Under the pieces are notes generated by a model. It saw nothing but the letters and a program-made list of their open reading frames with translations, did no database searches and had not been told where the DNA came from. The translations under genes and the position numbers were made by a program. From Paracoccaceae bacterium (GTDB lineage Bacteria > Pseudomonadota > Alphaproteobacteria > Rhodobacterales > Rhodobacteraceae), in NCBI GenBank assembly GCA_030625695.1, contig DAOUQK010000137.1, forward strand, positions 1 through 8,635: a DNA stretch of 8,635 bases, read 5' to 3'. Shown here piece by piece: positions 1 to 6,447 of the stretch; position 1 is the stretch's first letter; every line of letters begins with the position of its first letter.

Positions 1-54
1 CTCATCGGACGCATCCACGATTTCGCTTAGGTATTTTGCCTTTAAATCGTCCAT
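1..54 (-). CDS. pheS: Phenylalanyl-tRNA synthetase alpha subunit, N-terminal fragment
   Basis: Only the first 18 codons are in the window; the gene runs off the left edge. The reading MDDLKAKYLSEIVDASDE starts at an ATG complementary to 52-54. A purine-rich GGGGA lies about 6 nt upstream as a ribosome binding site. This N-terminus resembles the start of alphaproteobacterial PheS, whose first roughly 90 residues form a coiled-coil arm that contacts tRNA-Phe. PheS pairs with PheT to charge tRNA-Phe in the cytosol. Context supports the call: rpmI and rplT lie on the same strand upstream, and rpmI-rplT-pheS-pheT is a common order. Here roughly 3.7 kb of other genes separate rplT from pheS, so pheS probably has its own promoter in 55-181. 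The identification rests on 18 residues plus context, and no catalytic motif is visible. Confidence 0.72.
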   Translation of the reverse strand, partial: MDDLKAKYLSEIVDASDE

Positions 55-181
55 GCCAGTCCCCGAAAATAAGTTCATGCCGTGCTAGCCTCAGAGCCTT
101 GTGAATGCAAGGTGGGCATATGCGGCTGGACTCTTGGCGATGGGGCGATACCCTGAGGGCACATAACCCTGGGAGGATGAT

Positions 182-1327
182 ATGACAGATATCAACGCCA
201 TTTTGGCAGATGCAGTTGCGGCGCAGGATGTGCCGTTTGTGGTCGCCATGTCGGCCAATTCGCAAGGTGTCACGTTCAGCGGTGCGGCGGGGGATGCGGC
301 GACAGGACGGGCGGCGGCAGAGGATACAGCGTTCCGGATATTTTCGATGACCAAGGCGATCGGCTCGCTGGCGGCGATGATCCTGGTTGATCGGGGCAGG
401 CTTCGAATGGATATTCCAGTGGCGGATATCCTGCCTGCGTGGAACGATTTGCAGGTGCTGGATGGGTTCGATGGGGACACACCGATCCTGCGTGCGCCCA
501 AAACCACGGCCACGTTGCGCCATCTGGCGACCCATACCAGCGGGCTGGAATACGAGTTCTGGAATCCGGATGTGCCAAAGTTTCTGGAAGTGACAGGCCT
601 TGCGACGGTTCTTTCGGGACGGAAAGAATCGTTGATGTATCCGCTCACATCCGACCCTGGGACTCGCTGGGGGTACGGTATTGGCATCGATTGGCTTGGC
701 CAGGTGGTCGAGGCGGTTGACGGGCGTACTATCGACCAATTCTGCCGGGAAGAGATTTTTGAACCCCTCGGCATGGGCAACACGGCGTTTGAACCGGACG
801 GGATGGAAGCACGCATGTCAGACGTGTCGATCCGCGGTGAAGACGGCAAACTCGCGCCGTTTGAAATAGCCCCGCCGGCTAAGCCCGAATTTTACGGCAT
901 GGGGCATGCGCTTTACTCGACCGCGCCGGACTATCTTCGGTTTCTCAGAATGGTGCTTAACGGCGGAGAACTGGACGGTAACCGGGTGTTGTCGGCCGGG
1001 GTATTGGAGCAGATGTTGGCGGATCAGATGCGCGGATTGGAATTCCGGCCGATGATTTCGGTGGCACCGCCTTTGACGGCGGATGTGGACCTGTTTCCGG
1101 GCGACAAGGTAACCCATGGATTTGCCTTCCTGCGCAACGAAGTGGCGGTGCCGGGCAAACGGAGTGCCGGGTCCATGGGCTGGGCCGGGGTGTGTAACAC
1201 GCATTACTGGATCGACCCGGCCAAGGATGTGGCGGCGGTGATCATGACGCAGTCTTTGCCGTTTATTGAACCTCCTCTGCTCAGGACGTATGACGCATTT
1301 GAACGGGCGGTTTACGCTGCTCTTTGA
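182..1327 (+). CDS. Serine hydrolase of the beta-lactamase / penicillin-binding-protein fold (class C-like, family VIII esterase type)
   Basis: This is a 381-residue protein. The ATG at 182 follows a strong GGGAGG at 171-176, which fixes the start. The catalytic SxxK motif is SMTK at residues 55-58, with S55 the nucleophile and K58 the general base. A tyrosine motif around WGYGIG (Y165) takes the place of YxN. The family-typical HTSGL is at 118-122, and a glycine-rich GWAG near 333-336 occupies the third-motif position. There is no signal peptide or membrane segment, so it is probably cytosolic. That favours an esterase, amidase or lactonase role over cell-wall work or beta-lactam resistance. 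The next gene starts 45 nt downstream, so the two are probably one transcript, and a linked catabolic role is possible. It is divergent from pheS. The family assignment is secure; the substrate cannot be told from sequence. Confidence 0.9.
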   Translation: MTDINAILADAVAAQDVPFVVAMSANSQGVTFSGAAGDAATGRAAAEDTAFRIFSMTKAIGSLAAMILVDRGRLRMDIPVADILPAWNDLQVLDGFDGDTPILRAPKTTATLRHLATHTSGLEYEFWNPDVPKFLEVTGLATVLSGRKESLMYPLTSDPGTRWGYGIGIDWLGQVVEAVDGRTIDQFCREEIFEPLGMGNTAFEPDGMEARMSDVSIRGEDGKLAPFEIAPPAKPEFYGMGHALYSTAPDYLRFLRMVLNGGELDGNRVLSAGVLEQMLADQMRGLEFRPMISVAPPLTADVDLFPGDKVTHGFAFLRNEVAVPGKRSAGSMGWAGVCNTHYWIDPAKDVAAVIMTQSLPFIEPPLLRTYDAFERAVYAAL

Positions 1328-1372
1328 AGGCGCATATTCTAAAGAAACTCCTAACCATAGGTGAACAGACAC

Positions 1373-2149
1373 ATGACAAATCAATCCGCCAAAGCGGCGC
1401 AGTTCAAAGCCTTGCACGTCAAAGGCGACCCTGTGGTTCTGTTCAATATCTGGGACGTGGGCAGCGCGGGCGCGGTTGCCGCCGCCGGGGCAAAAGCACT
1501 GGCAACCGGGTCGGCGCCGGTGGCTTTGGCCAATGGCTTTGCGGATGGCGAACAGATGCCGTTTGAAATGGCGCTGGCCAATGTCGCCCGGATCGTCAAC
1601 GCCACGGACCTGCCGGTCAGCATGGATCTGGAAGGGGGGTATGGGGCAGCACCCGATACCATTGCCGCCAATGTGACCCGGGCGCTGGAAACTGGCGTGG
1701 TTGGGTTTAACTTTGAGGATCAGATTATTGGTGGCGAGGGGCTTTATCCGTTGGATCAACAGATCGGGCGGGTAAAGGCGGTGGTTCAGGGCTGTGAAAA
1801 TGCCGGAGTGGCGGCATTTGTGAATGCCCGCACCGATATCTTTTTAAAGGCCGCGCCGGATACCCATTCCGAGGACATGTTGAACGATGCAATTGCCCGT
1901 GCGACGGTGTTTGCCGATGCCGGCGCTGATGGATTTTTCGCGCCGGGGTTGCGGGATGCGGATATGATTGGGCGGTTGTGTTCTGAAGTCGACCTGCCGG
2001 TCAATATTATCGCCCTGCCGGGTGCACCGGACAGCAAGACGCTGGCGGGATTGGGCGTGGCGCGAATTAGTTATGGGCCGGTGCCATATAAGCGCATGGT
2101 CAGCTGGCTGGAACAGGCGGCGCGAGAGGCCTTGACCTTAACGGTCTGA
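1373..2149 (+). CDS. Isocitrate lyase/phosphoenolpyruvate mutase superfamily protein
   Basis: The product is 258 residues, a (beta/alpha)8-barrel enzyme of the ICL/PEP mutase superfamily, whose members form or break C-C or C-P bonds next to a carboxylate using Mg2+. The ATG at 1373 is preferred over the in-frame GTG at 1361 because AGGTGA at 1359-1364 sits at ribosome-binding distance from it. Visible family motifs are FNIWD (24-28), SMDLEGGY (83-90; D85 and E87 are likely metal ligands), FEDQ (114-117) and NARTD (151-155). The KKCGH catalytic-cysteine loop of true isocitrate and methylisocitrate lyases is absent: after FEDQ the chain reads IIGGEGLYPLDQQ. It is therefore unlikely to be AceA or PrpB, and an oxaloacetate- or carboxyphosphonoenolpyruvate-type activity is possible. 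It is probably co-transcribed with the serine hydrolase upstream and converges on the cyclase gene. Confidence 0.88.
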   Translation: MTNQSAKAAQFKALHVKGDPVVLFNIWDVGSAGAVAAAGAKALATGSAPVALANGFADGEQMPFEMALANVARIVNATDLPVSMDLEGGYGAAPDTIAANVTRALETGVVGFNFEDQIIGGEGLYPLDQQIGRVKAVVQGCENAGVAAFVNARTDIFLKAAPDTHSEDMLNDAIARATVFADAGADGFFAPGLRDADMIGRLCSEVDLPVNIIALPGAPDSKTLAGLGVARISYGPVPYKRMVSWLEQAAREALTLTV

Positions 2150-2186
2150 CGGGAAGCCTGGTACAAAACTGACTTTTCGATGATTG

Positions 2187-2256
2187 GTAGGGTGGGTGAA
2201 ACCCACGTATCGCGTTGGTTGATAGCCGGGGTGAACGTGGGTTTCACCCACCCTAC
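2187..2256. repeat. REP-like 21-bp perfect inverted repeat between convergent genes
   Basis: The arms at 2187-2207 and 2236-2256 are perfect reverse complements of 21 bp, separated by 28 nt. Each arm is itself a small hairpin (GTGGGT-GAA-ACCCAC in the left arm), so the element can fold as one long stem or two short ones. Repeats of the type GTAGGGTGGGT...ACCCACC are common dispersed intergenic sequences in bacteria. Its place between convergent genes suggests it may also act as a bidirectional transcript end, though it lacks a T-run. The right arm overlaps the cyclase stop codon at 2253-2255. Confidence 0.8.
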
Positions 2257-3509
2257 GCGACCTTTGCCAGCAACCAAAAGGTTTCGGTCGGGCCTTTGCC
2301 TTTGATATCCACTAGCCCGCGTTTCTCAAACACAAACCTGTCACCAAGCGCGGCGCGGGTTTCATCCGTTAGCTGGATACGCCCGACTTCTCCCTGGCTT
2401 TCCATACGGCTGGCGGTGTTAACCGTGTCGCCCCAGACATCATAGAATATCTTTTGTGTGCCAATCACCCCGGCAATCGCTGATCCGCTGTGCAGGCCGA
2501 TCCGCACTTCGACCGGTTGATCCATTTGCTGGGACAATTCTTTTGTGACCGCCAGCATCGCCAAAGCCATATCGGCGATTATGTCAGCGTGATCCGCACG
2601 CGCCACCGGCATGCCAGCCGCGACCATATAGGCGTCGCCAATGGTTTTGATCTTTTCCAACCCTCGTTCGTGGGTCAGATCGTCAAACGCCGTGAACACG
2701 CGGTTCAGGAACCGGATCAGTGCCTCGGGTTGCATAGACGTGGCACGGGGGGTGAAATCGGCAATATCGGCAAATAATATCGTCACCTCGGGGATATTGT
2801 CGGCGATGATCTGGTTTGGGGTGCCTTTTAGCCGGGCGGCGATGTTGGCGGGCAGAAGATTGTCCAGAAGTGCTTCGGATTTGGCGTGTTCGGCTTCTAG
2901 TGCTATCTCGGCCAATGCAACCCGCCCGGCCAAAATGAACAACCCACCGGTTACCATCGAAATGATCAGGGCAAGGGTGCTGAGGTGCAGGTAGCGTAAC
3001 AATTGCGGGTCTGTGCGGGCATACCCTGAGGGTTCGTTAAAGGCGACAATGCAAAACGCCATCGCGGCGATGGATACTCCGGTCCACAGGGTTGTGCCCA
3101 GTCGGCGGGTCAACCCGTTGGCGATAACCAAATTCAGCGGCAACAGAATCATGAACAGATACAGGCCGGATGCAGCACTTAGATGATAGGTCAGCCAACC
3201 AAACAGAACAAGGATCGACAGGGCCGCAATAAGGACTGCAAGGCTAATATTGCGCTGGGCAAGGTTTGGCAGGAACAGCACAGACGAGGCCAGCAGCATT
3301 GCCGCCCAGGCGAGGACCAAACCCTGAAAATCATAGATAGCTAAGAACGCCGCATAACCCAGTGTCGTGATACCTGCCGTCAGGCAGTTAGAGTTCAGGG
3401 CAAAGCGCCGGGATCGGTCGCTGGCCAGCATCTCGTCCAGCCCCTGACTGGCGTATTTGTTCAACAGGCGCATGAACAGGGAATTGGAGGGCAGCAGGGT
3501 TGCGAGCAA
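2253..3509 (-). CDS. Membrane-anchored class III adenylate cyclase (six transmembrane helices plus one cyclase domain)
   Basis: The product makes cAMP from ATP at the inner membrane, working as a homodimer. Six hydrophobic segments can be read at about residues 43-60, 64-81, 88-105, 113-131, 139-157 and 177-197. A charged helical linker (198-230) joins them to the catalytic domain (240-418). Metal-binding aspartates are D248 in ILFADIADFT and D292 in KTIGDAYM. K288 and D357 (YDVWGD) are the pair that selects adenine over guanine, and N364 and R368 are the transition-state residues. All are present, so the enzyme should be active and homodimeric. The layout matches the Mycobacterium Rv1625c type. 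The start is uncertain: TTG at 3509 has GGAG 7 nt upstream, whereas the ATG at 3473 has no clear ribosome site. The stop TAG lies inside the REP-like repeat. It stands alone on its strand, and what the membrane part senses is unknown. Confidence 0.92.
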   Translation of the reverse strand: MLATLLPSNSLFMRLLNKYASQGLDEMLASDRSRRFALNSNCLTAGITTLGYAAFLAIYDFQGLVLAWAAMLLASSVLFLPNLAQRNISLAVLIAALSILVLFGWLTYHLSAASGLYLFMILLPLNLVIANGLTRRLGTTLWTGVSIAAMAFCIVAFNEPSGYARTDPQLLRYLHLSTLALIISMVTGGLFILAGRVALAEIALEAEHAKSEALLDNLLPANIAARLKGTPNQIIADNIPEVTILFADIADFTPRATSMQPEALIRFLNRVFTAFDDLTHERGLEKIKTIGDAYMVAAGMPVARADHADIIADMALAMLAVTKELSQQMDQPVEVRIGLHSGSAIAGVIGTQKIFYDVWGDTVNTASRMESQGEVGRIQLTDETRAALGDRFVFEKRGLVDIKGKGPTETFWLLAKVA

Positions 3510-3525
3510 ACTTGGACTCCATCTG

Positions 3526-3541
3526 GTTAACTATTGTTAAC
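3526..3541. promoter_or_regulatory. Paired GTTAAC sites upstream of the adenylate cyclase gene
   Basis: Two GTTAAC palindromes (3526-3531 and 3536-3541) are separated by TATT, giving TTAA-N6-TTAAC on both strands, 17 nt upstream of the cyclase TTG start. The alphaproteobacterial CtrA box is TTAA-N7-TTAA, so the spacing is one base short. It may be a degenerate CtrA site or another regulator's operator; both readings are inference. Confidence 0.3.
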
Positions 3542-3574
3542 ACGTTTGGCTCCAAAAGTCTTCGCCATTAGATT

Positions 3575-3689
3575 TAGAGCGTGTCGCGTTTCATTGGATT
3601 CATGTATTCATAAGGCAGGCCGAGGCAGAGTTTGAATTCCCAACGCGTTCGGCCTGCCTTATGAATTCGACTTAACGCGACAGGCTCTA
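3575..3689. repeat. 115-bp intergenic inverted-repeat element, copy 1
   Basis: The outer arms TAGAGCGTGTCGCGTT (3575-3590) and 3674-3689 pair at 15 of 16 positions. The inner arms 3606-3623 and 3649-3666 pair perfectly over 18 bp around a 25-nt loop. A second copy lies at 6298-6413, with the same outer ends and loop but a different inner stem. There is no coding capacity, so it is MITE- or REP-like. It sits between the cyclase start and the rplT terminator. Confidence 0.82.
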
Positions 3690-3694
3690 GAATC

Positions 3695-3726
3695 AAAAAA
3701 GCCGCCCTTTGCAGGGCGGCTTTCAA
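3695..3726 (-). terminator. Rho-independent terminator of rpmI-rplT
   Basis: On the minus strand an 8-bp GC-rich stem (GCCGCCCT at 3701-3708 pairing with AGGGCGGC at 3713-3720) with a 4-nt loop is followed by six T residues (the A-run at 3695-3700). It lies about 20 nt past the rplT stop. This is a classic intrinsic terminator that closes the ribosomal protein transcript. It implies that pheS is not read through from this operon by default. Confidence 0.9.
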
Positions 3727-3744
3727 AATTAAATACCGGCGTGT

Positions 3745-4110
3745 TTAGGCCGCCAGAGCGGCCTGTGCCTTGGCAACAATTGCGCTAAACGCGTCGGGTT
3801 CGTGAACGGCGAGGTCAGCCAGAACCTTACGGTCAACTTCGATCCCGGCCATGCTGAGGCCGTTGATAAAGCGCGAATAGGTCAGCGCCTCGTCATGCGA
3901 ACGAACAGCGGCGTTGATACGCTGGATCCACAATGCCCGGAAATTCCGCTTGCGGATCTTACGGTCGCGCGTGGCGTATTGGTTGGCCTTGTCGACCGCC
4001 TGCGTTGCGGTTTTAAAGTTGCTTTTGCGACGACCATAGTAACCTTTGGCGGCTTTGATGATCTTCTTGTGGCGTGCGTGGGCAATAGTCCCACCTTTGG
4101 TACGTGACAT
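3745..4110 (-). CDS. rplT: 50S ribosomal protein L20
   Basis: The product is 121 residues, the usual length for L20, which binds 23S rRNA early in assembly of the large subunit. The N-terminal half is strongly basic, with a long helix. The family signature KIRKRNFRALWIQRINAAVR occupies residues 51-70, and the C-terminal globular domain covers about 71-121. The ATG complementary to 4108-4110 is preceded by AGGAGA as a ribosome binding site. It follows rpmI by 15 nt on the same strand, which is the conserved L35-L20 pair. L20 represses its own operon by binding a leader in some bacteria; no such structure was established here. A strong terminator lies just downstream. Confidence 0.98.
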   Translation of the reverse strand: MSRTKGGTIAHARHKKIIKAAKGYYGRRKSNFKTATQAVDKANQYATRDRKIRKRNFRALWIQRINAAVRSHDEALTYSRFINGLSMAGIEVDRKVLADLAVHEPDAFSAIVAKAQAALAA

Positions 4111-4125
4111 ATCAGGTGTCTCCTA

Positions 4126-4326
4126 TCAGCGGTCGTAGGGCATAAAGCCCTTGATGATCTTGGCGTCGGGCGCGCTCAGCGTGGTGGTGCCGCGCGCATT
4201 ACGGATAAATTTCTTGGTCCGCTTGATCATCATGTGCCGCTTGCCGGCCTGACCTCCCATGACCTTGCCGGTCGCAGTAATCTTAAAGCGCTTTTTGGCG
4301 CTTGATTTGGTCTTCATCTTGGGCAT
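4126..4326 (-). CDS. rpmI: 50S ribosomal protein L35
   Basis: The product is 66 residues and highly basic, typical of L35 of the large ribosomal subunit. It begins MPKMKTKSSAKKRFKITATG and ends IIKGFMPYDR. The open frame extends 15 codons further upstream, but the ATG complementary to 4324-4326 is chosen because TAAGGAGA lies about 6 nt before it and because L35 proteins begin MPKMKT. The extension is ordinary leader sequence. It is the first gene of the rpmI-rplT pair. No infC lies upstream; instead there is a 134-nt gap and then a small membrane protein gene on the same strand. The gap probably carries the operon promoter. Confidence 0.97.
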   Translation of the reverse strand: MPKMKTKSSAKKRFKITATGKVMGGQAGKRHMMIKRTKKFIRNARGTTTLSAPDAKIIKGFMPYDR

Positions 4327-4404
4327 TTCCGTCTCCTTAAGTATGGGTCGGTTATATGCGCGACTCGGCATGCCACATTGGCCGGACGCGCGGGTAAGAA
4401 GCGC

Positions 4405-4433
4405 CGTTTACGCATATCACAGGCGGCTGGCAA
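4405..4433 (-). promoter_or_regulatory. Possible sigma70 promoter for rpmI-rplT
   Basis: On the minus strand TTGCCA (4433-4428) is followed after 17 nt by TAAACG (4410-4405), inside the 134-nt gap before rpmI. The -35 box matches consensus at 5 of 6 positions, but the -10 is poor. An alternative -10, TATAAC at 4356-4351, has no good -35. Treat as a weak candidate. Confidence 0.25.
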
Positions 4434-4460
4434 GGGGGGTGGTGCAGATTCGCCAGTAAA

Positions 4461-4685
4461 TCAGTTCAAAAACCGACCAATGACGCCGAAAAATACGTCT
4501 GGTATCTGACTGAAGCTGTATCCGTCTGGGTGGGTCATCAAAGCATAAAGAATCAGACCACCCGCCAGAAGGATTATAATCATTGAAACACGCGGCGAGC
4601 GCCCGTCGCTCATGGCGGAAATGATCGACGGTATCGAAAATCCGCCGATGATAAGCCCAAGTACCAGCGTTAAATCTGTGTCCAT
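4461..4685 (-). CDS. Small two-helix membrane protein, function unknown
   Basis: The product is 74 residues. Hydrophobic stretches at about 5-24 and 33-50 are likely transmembrane helices, joined by a short polar turn SDGRSPR (26-32). A moderately hydrophobic tail (51-74) follows. No motif is recognised. The ATG complementary to 4683-4685 has a weak AAGG upstream. The start lies 40 nt after the pyk stop on the same strand, so it is probably co-transcribed with pyk. The rpmI start is 134 nt further on. The coding assignment rests on the well-formed membrane pattern, the tight operon spacing and the absence of any competing frame. Its link to glycolysis or the ribosome is unknown, and it may simply be a conserved neighbour in this family of bacteria. 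Confidence 0.75.
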   Translation of the reverse strand: MDTDLTLVLGLIIGGFSIPSIISAMSDGRSPRVSMIIILLAGGLILYALMTHPDGYSFSQIPDVFFGVIGRFLN

Positions 4686-4725
4686 CTGATCCGACCTTGT
4701 TATCTGATTTGAACCTGTCTCTCAG

Positions 4726-6171
4726 TTAACCCGGGTCGGTGTGGTAAATCAAACGTTCATCACAAGGGGCAACCCGCAGGATATTGGTGGTGCCGGGGAC
4801 GTTAAAGGGCACACCGGCGGTGACAACGATCTGGTCGTTTTCGTCGGCAAAGCCACCGGCGCGGGCGGCGCGGGCGGCACTGACCACCGCATCTTTGAAC
4901 CTTTCAAGTTCCGGCGTCATGACGCAGTTACAGCCCCAGCTAAGGGCCAGCCGACGGGCGGTATTGCGCAAGGACGTCATGGCAATGATTGGCACACCGG
5001 GGCGTTCACGGGCGGTCAAAAGGGCGGTTGTACCACTTTGAGTGAAACAGCAGATCGCCTTGATATCGGTGGTTTCGGCAATCTCGCGGGCGGCGGCGAC
5101 GATGCCGTCGGCGACTGAACTGCCTTTGACCGAACGCGAGGCGGCGATGATCTCGGTATAAGTCGGGTCGGCTTCGACCTCGATGGCGACCTGATCCATG
5201 GTTTGCACCGCTTCGATTGGATAGCTGCCGGCGGCGGATTCGGCACTCAGCATGATGGCGTCGGTGCCTTCATAGATCGCGGTGGCCACGTCGGAAACTT
5301 CGGCGCGGGTTGGCATCGGACTGTCGATCATGCTTTCCAACATCTGCGTCGCCACGATCACCGGCTTGGCGGCGGCCCGACAGCGGCGCACCAGACGTTT
5401 CTGGATCGGTGGCACAGCGGACACCGGCAGTTCAACGCCCAGATCGCCACGCGCCACCATGATGCCGTCCGATACGGCCAGGATTTCGTTGAAATGCTCA
5501 ACCGCACTTGGTTTTTCGATCTTTGACAGGATGGCGGCGCGCCCTTTTGCCAGCCCACGCGCCTCCTCCACGTCTTCGGGGCGTTGTACAAACGACAGCG
5601 CCAGCCAATCGACGCCCAACTCGCAGGCGAACTCAAGATCGCTGCGGTCCTTTTCGGACAACGCCGCCAGCGGCAACACCACGTCCGGCACATTGACGCC
5701 CTTACGGTTCGAGATCATGCCACCCGCAATCACCGTGCAATCGGCAAAATCAGCGCCGCAATCGGTGACTTTGAGGCGGATTTTGCCGTCGTTGACCAAT
5801 AGCGATGCGCCAACCTTCAACACTTCAAAGATTTCCGGATGCGGCAGGTAGACGCGGTTGATATCGCCGGGTGTCGGATCAAGATCAAGCCGGAACGCCG
5901 CGCCATTCTGCAAATCTTCACCCTCGCTGGCAAAGGTGCCAACCCGCAGCTTTGGCCCCTGAAGGTCGGCCAATATGGCAATCGGGCTTTGCAGATCGGC
6001 CTCTACCTGACGAATAATCTCGTGCTTTTGGCCGATTTCATTCTGGGTGCCGTGGCTCATATTAAGGCGGAACACATCGGCGCCAGCCTCGTGCAGGGCG
6101 CGGATCACTTCATAGGTTTCAGATGCCGGACCCAGTGTGGCCACGATCTTGACATTGCGCGTGCGCCTCAT
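4726..6171 (-). CDS. pyk: Pyruvate kinase
   Basis: The product is 481 residues and converts phosphoenolpyruvate and ADP to pyruvate and ATP, the last step of lower glycolysis (here fed mainly by the Entner-Doudoroff route if this is a Roseobacter, by inference). The N-terminal barrel starts KIVATLGPAS (8-17). Substrate residues lie in FRLNMSHG (34-41), and the B domain covers about 72-167. The catalytic lysine is K217 in SKIEKP, with E219 and D243 (ARGDLGVE, 240-247) as metal ligands and T275 in VATQMLES. The C-terminal domain holds the effector-like loop TQSGTTA (377-383). All catalytic residues are present. The ATG complementary to 6169-6171 is chosen over the TTG 15 nt upstream because GGAG lies 6 nt before it and the family starts MRR. 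A small membrane protein gene follows after 40 nt. Confidence 0.97.
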   Translation of the reverse strand: MRRTRNVKIVATLGPASETYEVIRALHEAGADVFRLNMSHGTQNEIGQKHEIIRQVEADLQSPIAILADLQGPKLRVGTFASEGEDLQNGAAFRLDLDPTPGDINRVYLPHPEIFEVLKVGASLLVNDGKIRLKVTDCGADFADCTVIAGGMISNRKGVNVPDVVLPLAALSEKDRSDLEFACELGVDWLALSFVQRPEDVEEARGLAKGRAAILSKIEKPSAVEHFNEILAVSDGIMVARGDLGVELPVSAVPPIQKRLVRRCRAAAKPVIVATQMLESMIDSPMPTRAEVSDVATAIYEGTDAIMLSAESAAGSYPIEAVQTMDQVAIEVEADPTYTEIIAASRSVKGSSVADGIVAAAREIAETTDIKAICCFTQSGTTALLTARERPGVPIIAMTSLRNTARRLALSWGCNCVMTPELERFKDAVVSAARAARAGGFADENDQIVVTAGVPFNVPGTTNILRVAPCDERLIYHTDPG

Positions 6172-6219
6172 GCGGTGCTCCCTCAAATCGGTTATGTTAT
6201 CGCAAACAGTATTGCCGGG

Positions 6220-6248
6220 CTTATGGCGCAGATCAACCTTGCAAGCAA
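6220..6248 (-). promoter_or_regulatory. Candidate pyk promoter
   Basis: On the minus strand TTGCTT (6248-6243), a 17-nt spacer and CATAAG (6225-6220) give a plausible sigma70 promoter with a leader of roughly 40 nt before the pyk ATG. Match quality is moderate. The 12-bp palindrome at 6258-6269 lies directly upstream of the -35 box. Confidence 0.3.
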
Positions 6249-6257
6249 CCGGACATA

Positions 6258-6269
6258 TGTGACGTCACA
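6258..6269. promoter_or_regulatory. 12-bp perfect palindrome TGTGACGTCACA upstream of pyk
   Basis: The palindrome is perfect and centred on CG, 86 nt before the pyk start codon and about 10 nt upstream of the candidate -35 box. CG-centred palindromes are typical of LacI-family operators, and central-carbon regulators of that family exist in alphaproteobacteria. It is not a CRP site, because TGTGA and TCACA are only 2 nt apart. The regulator is unknown. Confidence 0.4.
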
Positions 6270-6297
6270 AGGGGGTGACAGGATGGACCCGGGCACT

Positions 6298-6413
6298 TAG
6301 AGCAGTTCGCGTTGAATTGAATTCACTTGTCGGCGTGAACGCGTTGTGCTTTGCAAAAGCTGTCTCACTCCGACAAGTGAATACTTGAATCTGATCAAAT
6401 GCGACACGCTCTA
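6298..6413. repeat. 116-bp intergenic inverted-repeat element, copy 2
   Basis: The outer arms 6298-6313 and 6398-6413 pair at 12 of 16 positions. The inner arms 6321-6338 and 6365-6382 pair at 17 of 18 around a 26-nt loop. Read in reverse complement, it aligns with copy 1 over the ends (TAGAGCGTGTCGC), the spacer GATTCA-N-GTATTCA and the loop (ending CAACGCGT), while the inner stem differs. It lies between pyk and the DUF1244 gene, 34 nt before the latter's start codon. Confidence 0.82.
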
Positions 6414-6447
6414 AGTCAATTGAAACAACTGGAATGGGAATACCCGA

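Noticed and set aside
818..1759. Minus-strand open frame across the serine hydrolase and ICL-like genes
   Set aside because: It overlaps two well-supported genes on the other strand and has an arginine- and histidine-rich composition typical of antisense frames.
4327..4371. N-terminal extension of L35
   Set aside because: L35 starts MPKMKT across bacteria and a strong AAGGAGA lies just before that ATG.
6258..6269. CRP/FNR binding site
   Set aside because: CRP sites need TGTGA and TCACA separated by 6 nt. Here only 2 nt separate them.
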